DNA of 64,000 bases from Larus michahellis (lineage: Eukaryota; Chordata; Aves; Charadriiformes; Laridae): assembly GCF_964199755.1 (NCBI RefSeq), contig NC_133898.1:127904224-127968223 (forward strand), read 5' to 3'. The position numbers were made by a program, and so were the translations under genes. Of this stretch, positions 10,401 through 22,049 are shown piece after piece. How positions within the stretch are numbered: the stretch's first letter is position 1; each line of letters starts with the position of its first letter. Under the pieces are notes generated by a model. The model saw nothing but the letters and a program-made list of their open reading frames with translations, was not told the DNA's origin and did no database searches.

Positions 10401-11905
10401 ATGAAGATCCTGTACCTGCTCTTCTCCATCTTCCTCCTGTTGATCCAGGGTGCTGCAGGTGAGAGGGAAAGAAGGGAGGTGGGGGAGGGGTGAGTGCCCA
10501 TCAGAGGGGTTTCCCGTGTGCCGCAAAGTCTCCACGTCACTTGCAGTGATGCAAAGGTTAGCGGGGATGGAGGAGAAGGCATTTTCCACATGCCCTTCCA
10601 AGAGCACGTGGTAGAGCGAGCTCTTGGCAACAGAACCCTGGCTTCTTCTGTGCGTCAGCAAGGGGTTTCCTTTCAGGTTCCAGCCCTGCACCCAGCTGTT
10701 CCTCTTTGGGTGTCCCTGGAGGATCTTTTGAGCTGTGCAGGGATGGGAGAGCCCCAGGGGGTTGTTGGCTCTGTGGGTTGCCCACGGCACAGAGCGGTCC
10801 CTTCTGGTCTAGTGCTGCCTCAGCAGCGTGTCCCAACACCTCATTGCCCCAAGGCACGATCCCTGCAAGGGCTGGGCAAGGACTTTCCATCAGAGGTGAC
10901 TCCAAGGCAAGGGTGCAGCCAGGACAGGGAATTGGGCTGCAGGCAGTGCTCTGCTTGCCAGCTCTGCTGGTCCAGGCAGTGGTGGACATAAAGCTGGGGA
11001 GCCACCATGGCTCTTCCTCGACCTCATGACCTCATGCTGTTCCTCCCCACGGTCTGTCCTTGTGTGCACCCACGCTGGTGTGAACGAGTCCTTCTGGGTG
11101 AGCCATGTTGCCATTGAAGCTGTGGCTATGGTGAGCTTGAAGCTGAGCCCATTTATTGGCCTGAAAAGCATGGGGCGTGTGAGCATTTCTGCAACCACGT
11201 GCTGCTGGACCAGATTATCCCTTTAATGTTTTGTGTGTAGCATTCCCCATGGAAACAAGATTATCTGAATGCAGGCGAAGAGGGGGATACTGCACTTATG
11301 GGCCCTGCCTTTCTGCTGGAAGGCACTTTGGGAGATGTCCTCTATTTCAACACTGCTGCAAACGGTAAGGTACTGAGTAAGGAAAGAGATTCTGCCTTTC
11401 TCCACAGAAATATCCGTTAGAAATTTCTTTCCAGCCAGTGCCTGGTAAATTCTCTCCTGCATTTCTGCTTTGTGGGAGAGGCCCAAGAAGAAAGGGAAAA
11501 GCCCTTGAAGGTCTGGTCCTGCCTGCTGTGGGACTGCATGAACCCTGGCACACCCAGCACCCGCCAACGCTCCTTCAGTGCCGCGACACTCATTCAGGCT
11601 TTGCAGAGGGCTCTCCCAAGCCAGCCAAGAGCAAAGCACGCACTGTCCTTGGACAGTATCGAGCACACGATCCTGCTTTTGCTGCATCTGGATAGACGTG
11701 GAGTCAGGGCTGCCAGCACTAAGACAACACAGGTCCAAAGTGTGTGCAATAAGGACGGAACCTCACCTCCGTGGAGCCTGATGCTCTTGCACCGTGGACC
11801 TGTCTTGTCCTTGCAGGGGAGGTGTGAAAGGGTGGGAGGAAGGGAAAAGTAAGTTACAAGAGGTGACGTGCTCATCTCCTTTCTTCATACAGCATCTGGG
11901 GTTGA
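10401..11905 (+). CDS. AvBD1/3: AvBD1/3-type beta-defensin A2 (peptide type P2)
   Basis: The coding exons are 10401-10458, 11241-11364 and 11893-11905; the acceptor before the start is 10370/10371. The product is 64 residues with the signal peptide of A1. The mature exon is 124 bp, three bases shorter than in A1, which removes one residue before the first cysteine (AFPMETRLSE then Cys30). The core is CRRRGGYCTYGPC, then LSAGRHFGR, and the tail is CCKRIWG, the same ending as chicken AvBD1. Cysteine spacing is 6-4-9-5. The mature peptide is about +6 with two histidines, which could make charge pH-dependent. Poly(A) signal is at 12119-12124. The mature exon is identical to that of A9 and closest to the P5 type of A7 and A14. 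Confidence 0.93.
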
Positions 11906-13541
11906 GACCCTGAACTCTGCAAGCAGGACGTCCCCCTTGCTTCTGGCTCCTGGACCCATCTCCTGATGTCCTCTCCCCTCCCTGCCTCTGCCGTCCCCAG
12001 GTGCTGTGACAGCAGGAGTGGAAGCGCTGCTCCTGCTTGATGCCCGGGTGCTCATGGGCCAGAGCCATCCCATCACAGACCTGGTGCTGTTGGGGCAGAG
12101 GCTGCTTTTCCCGGCTTGAATAAAGATGAGCAGTTTGGCATTGCAGCGTGTGGGACGTGTGGCTATTCTGTTGTGGTGGAGGGTGTTTTGTGCCTGCTGG
12201 CTCTGGTGGTGGTGGTGGGTTGGTGTCAGGAGAAGCACCGGACATGCTGGGGGTCACAAGCATGGCTGTCCCTGGGGTGCTCTTAACTGGCAGTGGCGTG
12301 TTGACACTGATCCTGCCAGTCCCTGCTGGGCCAAGGGCTTTGCTGTGGGTGTGATGGAGGTGCTCTACGGATGGTCCCTCCTGGGAAGTGGGAGGCCTGT
12401 CCTGCTCCTGCCGGTCACGGCTGTCCCTTGCCCCTGACAGCCATGGGAATCCCTCACAGGATTCATGTGCAGGGCTGTGCTGGGTGGTGCGTCCCTTGGT
12501 TGGGCATGGCCAGGGACGCCCTCCCAACCAGCCCTAGAGGCCCTGAAGTTCCTCCTTGTCCTGCTCCAGCATGCTGCAGCCCTCCTGGCTGTGGGCCATG
12601 TGGGAGATGCGCTGCACCACTACTTGTCTCAGCAGGCAGGAGGAGGAGGAGGAGGTCATGCAGGTCCGGCTCCAGGTGACCTGTGAACTGTGTCCTATTC
12701 ACTATGGCCCTGAAATGTCCAAATTTATAGTCCCACAGGGAGTAAGCAGGTTGACTTCTTCTCTCTGCCCGGCTGGAGGCAATCTGCGATGACAATGCTC
12801 TTCTCCATCAAAGGCTCTGCTCCATCATAGGCTCTGCTCCATCAAAGGCAGTGACCTCTACCTGTCTGCAGAAGCAAACCTCACGCTTTAGGTTCCCTGC
12901 GTGGTTCCATACCCGCCTGTGTCTACACACTCGTGTGTGTGTGAGCAACTACTGAACTATCTCATGTTATGGACTATCACATAACTCCTATAAAGCCACA
13001 AACTCTCTTGATCAAATCCACACCTCCAAGGCCTAGTAAGTCCCCTAGTCCCACTTCATTTGCATAGTCTCTGTTCACTGTTTGTATCTCTGAGCAGCCA
13101 TCAGGAAGGTAGCCTTATGCTTGTCACTTCTTGCCATGCCAAATGCAAGGATGAAGCTGTTCTTTTACGTAAACTATTTTGTACAATCCTCCATGGCACT
13201 CACCACTTCCTTACCAAGGAAACTGATGGGAAAGGAAGAAAGAAATATTTTATCCTTTCATGGCCCTGCTTGCTACTGGTGTCTCCCCCAACCACTCTGC
13301 ATTGTCCATCCCAGGCAGTTCCTGCCAAGGCGCCGCAGCACGTGTGCCCGCTGTGAGGTGGGGTGTCACAAGAGCTGTTGCATGAGGATAACGGTGAAGA
13401 TTGCAACAGCCCCCAGGAGGCACCTCAGCCTCTCCCATTGCTTCAGAGAGGGATCGTCCCCACACAGCTGGGTCGCTTTCTCATTGGCCAAGGGGAGATG
13501 GGTCAGCAGGAATAAGCGCACGTCCCACCCCCCAGCAATGG

Positions 13542-13548
13542 TATAAAA
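13542..13548 (+). promoter_or_regulatory. TATA box of A3
   Basis: TATAAAA in the conserved A-cassette promoter; exon 1 ends at donor 13651/13652. Confidence 0.8.
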
Positions 13549-14010
13549 CCCAGGCGTTTGAGCCAAAACAGTACTCCTTGCACCCCAGGGCAGCTGGACG
13601 CCAGCGATTCCTGTTGGGTTCTTACTGCCTGAACAGCAAGACCTTCATCAGGTAGGTAATTGCTGGCTCTCTTTCTGGAAAAGTGACCATTCAGCTCCTC
13701 TGTTCAATTCCCATCACTCGAGACTCATCTGCATGGCCAACTGCTGGAAGTATCCATGCATGTAATTAGGCCACCAGAGATGTCTGGGAAAAAAGAATCA
13801 TTGCAAGACATGCAGAGTGGTACGGAGCTCAGAATTGTTCTTAAGCCAAAGGTAGAGGGAACACCATCTGCTTGAGTTGGAGGTAGGCTCTCTGCAGTTT
13901 AGTATCCTGGGCAGAGTGCCCAGGCTTCTGCACCACCTGGGTCTTCCATGTCCTTATCGCCGTGGTGTCCCTCTCCGCAGCCCCATCCAGACCCGGGACA
14001 GGTGTCAGCC

Positions 14011-15517
14011 ATGAAGATCCTGTACCTGCTCTTCTCCATCTTCCTCCTGTTGATCCAGGGTGCTGCAGGTGAGAGGGAAAGAAGGGAGGTGGGGGAGGGG
14101 TGAGTGCCCATCAGAGGGGTTTCCCGTGTGCCGCAAAGTCTCCATGTCACTTGCAGTGATGCAAAGGTTAGCGGGGATGGAGGAGAAGGCATTTTCCACA
14201 TGCCCTTCCAAGAGCACATGGTAGAGCGAGCTCTTGGCAACAGAACCCTGGCTTCTTCTGTGTGTCAGCAAGGGGTTTCCTTTCAGGTTCCAGCCCTGCA
14301 CCCAGCTGTTCCTCTTTGGGTGTCCCTGGAGGATCTTTTGAGCTGTGCAGGGATGGGAGAGCCCCAGGGGGTTGTTGGCTCTGTGGGTTGCCCACGGCAC
14401 AGAGCGGTCCCTTCTGGTCTAGTGCCGTCTCAGCAGCGTGTCCCAACACCTGATTGCCCCAAGGCACGATCCCTGCAAGGGCTGGGCAAGGACTTTCCAT
14501 CAGAGGTGCCTCCAAGGCAAGGGTGCAGCCAGGACAGGGAATTGGGCCGCAGGCAGTGCTCTGCTTGCCAGCTCTGCTGGTCCAGGCAGTGGTGGACATG
14601 AAGCTGGGGAGCCACCATGGCTCTTCCTCGACCTCATGACCTCATGCTGTTCCTCCCCACGGTCTGTTCTTGTGTGCACCCACGCTGGTGTGAACGAGTC
14701 CTTCTGGGTGAGACATGTTGCCATTGAAGCTGTGGCTATGGTGAGCTTGAAGCTGAGCCCATTTATTGGCCTGAAATGCATGGGGGGGTGAGCATTTCTG
14801 CAACCACGTGCTGCTAGACCAGATTATCCCTTTAATGTTTTGTGTGTAGCATTCCCCATGGAAACAGGAACCTTCCTTGGATGCAGAATAAGAGGGGGAC
14901 AGTGCAGTTTTAGGCCCTGCGGCTATGGTTTATCAAGTATTGGGAGATGTCCACCATTTCAATACTGCTGCAAACGGTAAGGTCCTGAGTAAGAACGAGT
15001 TTCCTCCTTTCTCCAAACAAATATCCGTTACAAATGTCTTTCTAGCCAATGCCTGGTAAATTCCCTCCTGCATTTCTGCTTTGTGGGAGAGGCCCAAGAA
15101 GGAAGGGAAAAGCCCTTGAAGGTCTGGTCCTGCCTGCTGTGGGACTGCATGAGCCCTGGCACACCCAGCACCCGCCAACGCTCCTTCAGTGCTGCGACAC
15201 TCATTCAGGCTTTGCAGAGGGCTCTCCCAAGCCAGCCAAGAGCAAAGCACGCACTGTCCTTGAACAGTATCGAGCACACGATCCTGCTTTTGCTGCATCT
15301 GGATAGACGTGGAGTCAGGGCTGCCAGCACTAAGACAACACAGGTCCAAAGTGTGTGCAATAAGGACGGAACCTCACCTCCGTGGAGCCTGATGCTCTTG
15401 CACCGTGGACCTGTCTTGTCCTTGCAGGGGAGGTGTGAAAGGGTGCGAGGAAGGGAAAAGTAGAGTTACAAGAGGTGACGTGCTCATCTCCTTTCTTCAT
15501 ACAGCATCTGGGGTTGA
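14011..15517 (+). CDS. AvBD1/3: AvBD1/3-type beta-defensin A3 (peptide type P3)
   Basis: The coding exons are 14011-14068, 14850-14976 and 15505-15517; the acceptor before the start is 13980/13981. The product is 65 residues. The signal peptide is unchanged, then AFPMETGTFLG, the core CRIRGGQCSFRPC, a glycine/serine-rich loop (GYGLSSIGR) and the tail CCKRIWG. Charge is about +5. Against A1 the 127-bp mature exon differs at roughly 32 positions by my count, nearly all replacing amino acids, while the introns on both sides are almost the same. Poly(A) signal is at 15731-15736. The mature exon is identical to A10. A B cassette follows immediately. Confidence 0.93.
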
Positions 15518-17798
15518 GACCCTGAACTCTGCAAGCAGGACGTCCCCCTCGCTTCTGGCTCCTGGACCCATCTCCTGATGTCCTCTCCCCTCCCTGCCTC
15601 TGCCGTCCCCAGGTGCTGTGACAGCAGGAGTGGAAGCGCTGCTCCTGCTTGATGCCCGGGTGCTCGTGGGCCAGAGCCATCCCATCACAGACCTGGTGCT
15701 GTTGGGGCAGAGGCTGCTTTTCCCGGCTTGAATAAAGATGAGCAGTTTGGCATTGCAGTGTGTGGGACGTGTGGCTATTCTGTTGTGGTGGAGGGTGTTT
15801 TGTGCCTGCTGGCTCTGGTGGTGGTGGTGGGTTGGTGTCAGGAGAAGCACCGGGACATGCTGGGGGTCACAAGCATGGCTGTCCCTGGGGTGCTCTTAAC
15901 TGGCAGTGGCATGTTGACACTGATCCTGCCAGTCCCTGCTGGGCCAAGGGCTTTGCTGCGGGTGTGATGGAGGTGCTCTACAGATGGTCCCTCCTGGGAA
16001 GTGGGAGGCCTGTCCTGCTCCTGCCGGTCACGGCTGTCCCTTGCCCCTGACAGCCATGGGAATCCCTCACAGGATTCATGTGCAGGGCTGTGCTGGGTGG
16101 TGTGTCCCTTGGTTGGGCATGGCCAGGGACGCCCTCCCAACCAGCCCTAGAGGCCCTGATGTTCCTCCTTGTCCTGCTCCAGCATGCTGCAGCCCTCCTG
16201 GCTGTGGGCCATGTGGGAGATGCGCTGCACCACTACTTGTCTCAGCAGGCGGGAGGAAGAGGAGGAGGTCATGCAGGTCCGGCTCCAGGTGACCTGTGAA
16301 CTGTGTCCTATTCACTATGGCCCTGAAATGTCCAAATTTATAGTCCCACAGGGAGTAAGCAGGTTGACTTCTTCTCTCTGCCCGGCTGGAGGCAATCTGC
16401 GATGACAATGCTCTTCTCCATCAAAGGCTCTGCTCCATCAAAGGCAGTGACCTCTACCTGTCTGCAGAAGCAAACCTCACGCTTTAGGTTCCCTGGGTGG
16501 TTCCATACCCGCCTGTGTCTACACACTCATGCGTGTGTGAGCAACTACTCACCTTGAGTGTTTGGTGGTGCCTTTCCCTGCCAAGAAGGCAAAACCTTCT
16601 CTGCCATTCTTTTTCTGATCGGGCAATGTGGTGAGGCATGTTCAGGTCATCCCTGCCTGCCATGGCCTTTCCTCCCCCTGTGCTCACCTCTCATTATATC
16701 GAGCCAGCAGCATTCCCCTTGAGCACCTTTCACTTCTGTAGGGAGAACTTGTTCCACTCCCGCAGGAACTTCTTGGCCCACAACGTCTCAAACAGAGGAA
16801 GACTGTCTTTTATCTACAATACATGGCCTTTTCTGTTGTCTGTCATGCGTCGGATGACTGATTGTCTGGGTGAGTCAGTGGTTGTCAGAGCCCAGAACAT
16901 GCTGAAAGTGAAACTGGGTTTCCTGACTGCAAGAAGGATTGGAAATGTGTCTTGAAACATGAGGAAGGTTCCTGAGACCTCATGTTGTGGTGTGCATGGG
17001 GACTGTCCTGGACAAAGCAGGGAGATGCGATTCAAGCAGCAGTGCAGAGATTTCCCAGCCTTTCAGGCTTACACTCACTTGGAAGGTGGCTTTGTACTGA
17101 CCGTACTGGTCAGCAGGGGCCTCCCTCACCAAGTGCCGGGCACCCCCCGGTACATACATTTCCCTCAACTCCAGAACCTGGGTCAGTCCTTGACCCCGGT
17201 TTGACTATTGGCATTGCGTTGAGTGTTGGCACGAAGACCTCCTGATGTGTAAACCTTCTCTGCTTTAGCCCTTGGGTAAGGAGAGGCGGAAGTGCAAAAC
17301 CAAATGCACTAGCAATGCGTAACTGCCTCTGAAAGTCCATCTTGTCTCCCCTTTTTCTCTGTCTCTCCAGAAGTGTAGCTCTCCTCAAGAGTTGAGTCTT
17401 GGATGCAAAAGGCCTGAGGGATGACTCCTTCCGAGGGAAGATATTCTGTTTGCATTCTCCACATGTCTTTGAAGGTTGCTTTGCTTAATTGTGCAGTAGT
17501 CAGGCATTACTTCTCCCATGTGTCCTCTAAGAAAATACAAAGAGAAAAGTGAGAAATAAGACGACGGAAAAACATCAACTGGATTGCCACACAGGCCAAT
17601 GCTTCCCCAGCTGCTCCCAGGATATCCAAAAGGTGCGTATCTGACAGACATCCTTAGGAACAGGCCACAGAAGACATCACCCTCCGTTACTTGAGATAGC
17701 CCCTCTGCAGTTTGGAATATTACTGTGTGCTGTCATCCCCAGGAGATTTAGTCTATCCTTGTCTGCAGCCCTGTGAAGACCCAGGCCAGGTGTCAGCC

Positions 17799-19522
17799 AT
17801 GAAGATCCTGTCCCTGCTCTTCCCATTCTTCCTCGTGTTGATCCAGGGTGCTGCAGGTGAGAGGGCGAGAAGGGAGATGGCGTGAGGTGTGAGTCCCCAT
17901 CAGTAGGAACCTCCTTGTCCTGGGAAGTGAACACTTTTGCCAAAGACAAGGAGGAGAACGTTTCTGCAGTTGTCTCAGAGCTCCTATGTAATGGCATACA
18001 TCTGGGTGTGGTTACGGCTGTTACCATTTGCAGTGCGTATAGAGGAATCCAGCCCAAAGAAAGGACTTTGTTTCTTCTGAGGTTTAGGGAGGGAATCAGC
18101 CCTGGGCTCCAACTCCCGAGATTTGCTGCCGCTCTGGGAGGTGTCTCTGGATGAGCTACTCCTGAAGTCACTGTAGGCACAGGCTACACAGACCATCCTA
18201 GGTGTCCAAAATGTGGGCACTCCGGGGCAGAGTTTTCTGAGCGTGATATGCAGTACAGTTTGAGGGCCCTTTGACCTCTTAGACCTCCAATCCATCCCGG
18301 TACTGTGTGACTTAGCTGAGAATTTCTGGTGGAGGTTAACAACTTAGAGGGTGGCTGGAGGCCACGGCACAGCCTTCTGCAGCCCTACGGCCAGAGACAG
18401 CTAGACACCAGGTCTTTAGCTTAGAACTCTCCAGGATACACTGCTCATGCTGTCCAGTAGCATTGAACCTGAGTGTCCCAAAGCACTATTGTCCCGAGCC
18501 ATGACCCCTGCAAGGGCTGGGCAAGGGCTTTCCGTCAGAAGTCAGTCAAAGGTGGGGTACTGCCAGGACGGGGATGTCGAATGGGAGAAGTGCCCCGCTT
18601 GCCAACTCTGCTGCTCAAGGCAGCGGTGGACACAAAGCTGGGGAGTCAGCGTGACTCTTACTCAGCCTCAGTTTGGTCCTTCCCACGGTCTGTTCTTGTG
18701 TGCACCCACTTGAGAGTGAGAGAGTCCTTCTGGGTGAGACACGTTGCCATTGAAGCTGTGGTTATGGTGAGGTTGAAGCTGAGCCCATTTATTGGCCTGA
18801 AATGCACGGGGAGTGTCAGACTTTCTGCAACCACATGCCGCTAGACCAGATCAATGTTCTAATAGTTTCTCTGTTCATGACCTTCCATGGCACCAGGAAG
18901 TGCAAAATGATGCAGACGACAAGGGGGATTCTGTGTTTTTGGGGGATGCCGTTTCCCCTATAGATTCGTGGGAGTTTGTTCAACATTCAGGCACTGCTGC
19001 AAAAGGTAAGTTCTGGAAACAGTTTGCCTCTATTTATATAGTTATTATTGTCTTTCAAGCCAGCTCCTGGTTGGCAGCTTTGTGCATTCATGCCCAGAGG
19101 GAAAAGCCAGGGAAAGAAGGGAAAAGTCCTTGTGGGTTTGGACCTGTCTGCTGTTGGTGCTGAAGGAGCCCAAGGTCAGCCAGTGCCTCCCCGCCCTCTT
19201 TCAGCCCCATGGAGGCTTGCCCACTGACAATACAGAAAGCTCAGCCTTGTTGTCCAAATGAGAAGGCTGTCCCTTGGGTAGTGTGAGGCACAGGACTCTC
19301 CTCTTGATGTCTCTAAAGAGCCTTGGAGCCAAGGCTGCCTACACTACGGAGAGCACAGGGCAAGCCAACTGGAATGGCTGGAGTTTACATCTGTGAGGTT
19401 GTCTTATCCCCCTGCACTTGTTTGTCACAGGAGAGGAGGTGGGAGAGAGTGGGAGGAAGGGAAAAGTGAGTTACAACAGGTGACGTGCTCATCTCCTTTC
19501 TTCATACAGCATCTGGGGTTGA
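17799..19522 (+). pseudogene. AvBD1/3-type pseudogene B4
   Basis: The signal exon is intact (17799-17856, MKILSLLFPFFLVLIQGAA) with acceptor 17768/17769. The mature-exon equivalent (about 18882-19005) still encodes a full six-cysteine core, CRRQGGFCVFGGC, then RFPYRFVGV and STFRHCCK, in one frame. However, the splice acceptor used by the A genes is absent and a stop codon sits just before the first cysteine, so the core cannot be joined to the signal in the ordinary way. The last exon (from 19510) is present, but the 3' UTR end and poly(A) signal are replaced by the inverted AvBD5 fragment. The A-type TATA promoter is also missing upstream. I call it a pseudogene. A different reading of its exons is described in the findings. 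Confidence 0.82.
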
Positions 19523-19595
19523 GACCCTGAACTCTGCAAGCAGGACGTCCCCCTCGCTTCTGGCTCCTGGACCCATCTCGTGATGTCCTCCCCCC

Positions 19596-20290
19596 TCCCT
19601 CCTCTCCCCGTTTGTGATTGGGCTGCCGTGCCCAGTACTGCTGACTCAGAAAGGCAAGAGCCAGGAGGTACGGAGAAGGTAGCAAATCCTTATTTGTGGA
19701 GCACAAGAGCTTTGTTACAAGGTCCCAGCTCTGGTCCCAGTTGCAGAACCCACCGCAGGAACATTTCCTTAAAGAAATGGGGTGTGAGAGACCCCGGGGG
19801 GATGCCACAGCAACCAGGAGAAGTCACACGTGACTCATGATCTCACTGGAGGAAAATAAATATCTGTACCCAAAAGTCTGGTTTCTGCCTTCCTTCATCT
19901 GCATCATGTCTATAGGGAAACCTCATTATCTACTGGGCAGCTTCACTGTAGTATCAGATAAATCCTCCATTTTTACAGACACTTAATTCATTCAGATCTT
20001 ACCTTCTGCTCCCTGGAGCATGAGGAGGACGAGGACACAGAGGCCAGGCTGGAGTTGCTGGTACCTCAAAATGTCCATCTCAAAAGCTCCTTTTCCTGCT
20101 TCTCCCCCTGCCAGAGAAAAAGAAGCATTGCTTCCCTGTTCTGACACCTCTGAGAAGGCTTCCCAGGCCTTCAGCCATGGGTCTTGTGTCATCTTGCCTT
20201 GTGTAAGAACCGCTTGGTGCTGTGGTTTGCTGGACGCTTCTTGGGACACACGCACACACACATGCACTGCATCCCTGTTCATTAGTAACC
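19596..20290 (-). pseudogene. Inverted AvBD5 fragment, copy 1
   Basis: On the minus strand this matches AvBD5 from its upstream region (about 690-870) through a partial signal exon into intron 1 (to about 1520). The signal-exon remnant ends LCVLVLLMLQGAEG before a GTAAG donor. The piece carrying the normal start codon and about 250 bp before it is missing relative to AvBD5, and the mature exon is absent. It joins the last exon of B4 within a C/T-rich stretch (about 19590-19605) that both parents share. Divergence from the intact AvBD5 is substantial, so it is older than the array amplification. Confidence 0.82.
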
Positions 20291-20644
20291 AGCACCAGGC
20301 TGCTGCTCTGCCACAAAACGGAACTTCTCCTGCTTCTCTTCAAGAAGCTCTCCCAGTAAAATCCAAGACCAGCCTTCTGGCACTGGGCCCTCTTCTTCTG
20401 CTAAGCATGCAGAAGCCATCTTCCACTTTTTTCATGATCGTTATCTTGACACCGTGTCTTGAAATCTCAATGGCGTGTGAGGGGAAAAGGCTGAGAGGCC
20501 AGGCTCCACAGGCAAAATCCCCAGCAGGTAACCCCTTGGAGTTGGGGCGACCAGATTGCTCTTCCATACACCTTGGGAGGCAGTTGCCAAGTTGGGCATG
20601 CAGCACAGAGCCCTCCTGCCCAAAAAGAGCAGCCACTTTACATA

Positions 20645-21415
20645 AAATCATAGAATCATAGGATCATAGGGTTGGAAGGGACCTCTGGAGATCATCCCGT
20701 CCAACCCCCTGCCAGAGCAGGGTCACCTTAGAGCAGGTGGCACAGGAACGCGTCCAGGCGGGGTTGGAATGTCTCCAGAGACAGAGACTCCACCACCTCT
20801 CTGGGCAGCCTGTGCCAGTGCTCCGCCACCCTCACAGGAAAGAAGTTCCACCTCATGTTGAGATGGAACTTCCTATGGTCAAGTTGTGCCCATTACCCCT
20901 TGTCCTGTCCCTGGGCACCACTGAAAAGAGCCTGGCCCCATCCTCCTGACACCCACCCTTTCAGTATTTATAAGTGTTGATAAGGTCCCGCCTCGGCCGT
21001 CTTTTTTCCAGACTGAAGAGACCCAAATCCTTCAGCCTTTCTTCATAAGAGAGATGTTCCAGTCCCCTCATCATCTTGGTAGCCCTTTGCTGTCCCCTCT
21101 CCAGCAGTTCCCTGTCCCTCTTGAACCGGGGAGCCCAGAAGAACTGGACCCAGCACTCCAGGTGTGGCCTCACCAAGGCGGAGTACAGGGGGAGGATGAC
21201 TCCCTCAACCTGATGGCCACACTCTTCTTGATGCCCCCCAGCATCCATTGGCCTTCTTGGCCACAAGGGCACATTGCTGACCCATGGTCATCCTGTTGTC
21301 CACCAGGACTCCCAGGTCTCTTTCCACTGAGCTGCTCTCCAGCAGGTCAGCCCCCCAGCCTGTACTGGTGCGTGGGGTTATTCCTCCCCAGGTGCAGCAC
21401 CCTACACTTGCCCTT
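20645..21415 (-). mobile_element. CR1 LINE fragment in B cassette, copy 1
   Basis: A 5'-truncated CR1 on the minus strand, with tail repeats at 20645-20675 and the truncation point at about 21415. A minus frame at 20961-21272 keeps the CR1 C-terminal pattern ([20 protein letters not shown]). The same truncation point appears in all five B cassettes, so it was inserted once and then copied with the cassette. It is related to, but distinct from, the CR1 at 3797. Confidence 0.93.
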
Positions 21416-22042
21416 TTCTCGATTGCAAGAAGGGCATCAAACGCATTGGCTTCACAAGCGATGGCTACGTCCATCTTATATTTCTTCACCGTGCATGGCT
21501 TTAGGAGGAGACACAGATTTGTTGGATCACCTGGTTTACAGACCTTAACGAGTACCCTGGTGTTCCTCTCACTTTCTCTGAAGAGACAGCAGGGAGATAG
21601 TGTCATGGTCAGGTGCACAGACATCTTGTTCCAGAAGAAAGGGTTCTAGCAGTGTCTAGAGGTGGGAAGATTTTCAATATTTCACATGTTCTTGCACATC
21701 ACATGCTAGCTGAGTATTCAATCTGATGAGAAGAGACAAAGAAGGACTCCTTTCTTTTGGGACCAGGCTAGTGCTGGTTGGTGTTTGCACCAACCAGTTA
21801 CTTTGTGCATCCCAAAGATTTTTCAGCAAGCCACCACAGCCCGTGTGCCTGCTGTGAGGTGGGGTGTCACAAGAGGTGTTGCATGAGGATAACGGTGAAG
21901 ATTGCAACAGCCCCCAGGAGGCACCTCAGCCTCTCCCATTGCTTCAGAGAGGGATCGTCCCCACACAGCTGGGTCGCTTTCTCATTGGCCAAGGGGAGAT
22001 GGGTCAGCAGGAATAAGCGCATGTCCCACCCCCCAGCAATGG

Positions 22043-22049
22043 TATAAAA
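22043..22049 (+). promoter_or_regulatory. TATA box of A5
   Basis: TATAAAA in the conserved A-cassette promoter; exon 1 ends at donor 22152/22153. Confidence 0.8.

Larger units (their letters stand above)
16550..21851. repeat. B cassette, copy 1 (with B4)
   Basis: This 5.3-kb block replaces the short link between A3 and A5. From left to right it holds about 1.15 kb of unrecognised DNA (16550-17695) and a dead AvBD1/3-type copy (17799-19522). Next come an inverted AvBD5 fragment (about 19596-20290), 0.35 kb unrecognised (20291-20644) and a minus-strand CR1 fragment (20645-21415). It ends with 0.43 kb unrecognised (21416-21851) leading to the next promoter. In 21416-21624 a minus-strand frame open toward CR1 reads protein-like text (for example KVCKPGDPTNLCLLLKPC) that I cannot assign. 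Near-identical copies start at 25058, 33560, 46296 and 54808. Confidence 0.85.

Noticed and set aside
11763-12527. 254-codon minus-strand frames covering the last exon and 3' flank of A genes
   Set aside because: They overlap the 3' UTR, poly(A) signal and triplet repeats, resemble no known family, and are broken in several otherwise near-identical copies.
16550-17695. Possible gene or retroelement in the left part of the B cassette
   Set aside because: Several frames of 60-105 codons lie on both strands, but none shows a recognisable domain, and no terminal repeats or retroviral motifs were seen.
18813-19163. 116-codon plus-strand frame across the B core exon, as a free-standing gene
   Set aside because: It starts inside intron 2 and reads past a good donor. 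Only the spliced reading listed under findings seemed worth testing.
20020-20661. A 213-codon plus-strand frame, repeated in all B cassettes (also 28529, 37031, 49767 and 58278)
   Set aside because: It runs antisense through the inverted AvBD5 fragment and ends at the CR1 tail repeats. Its persistence is explained by recent copying of the cassette.
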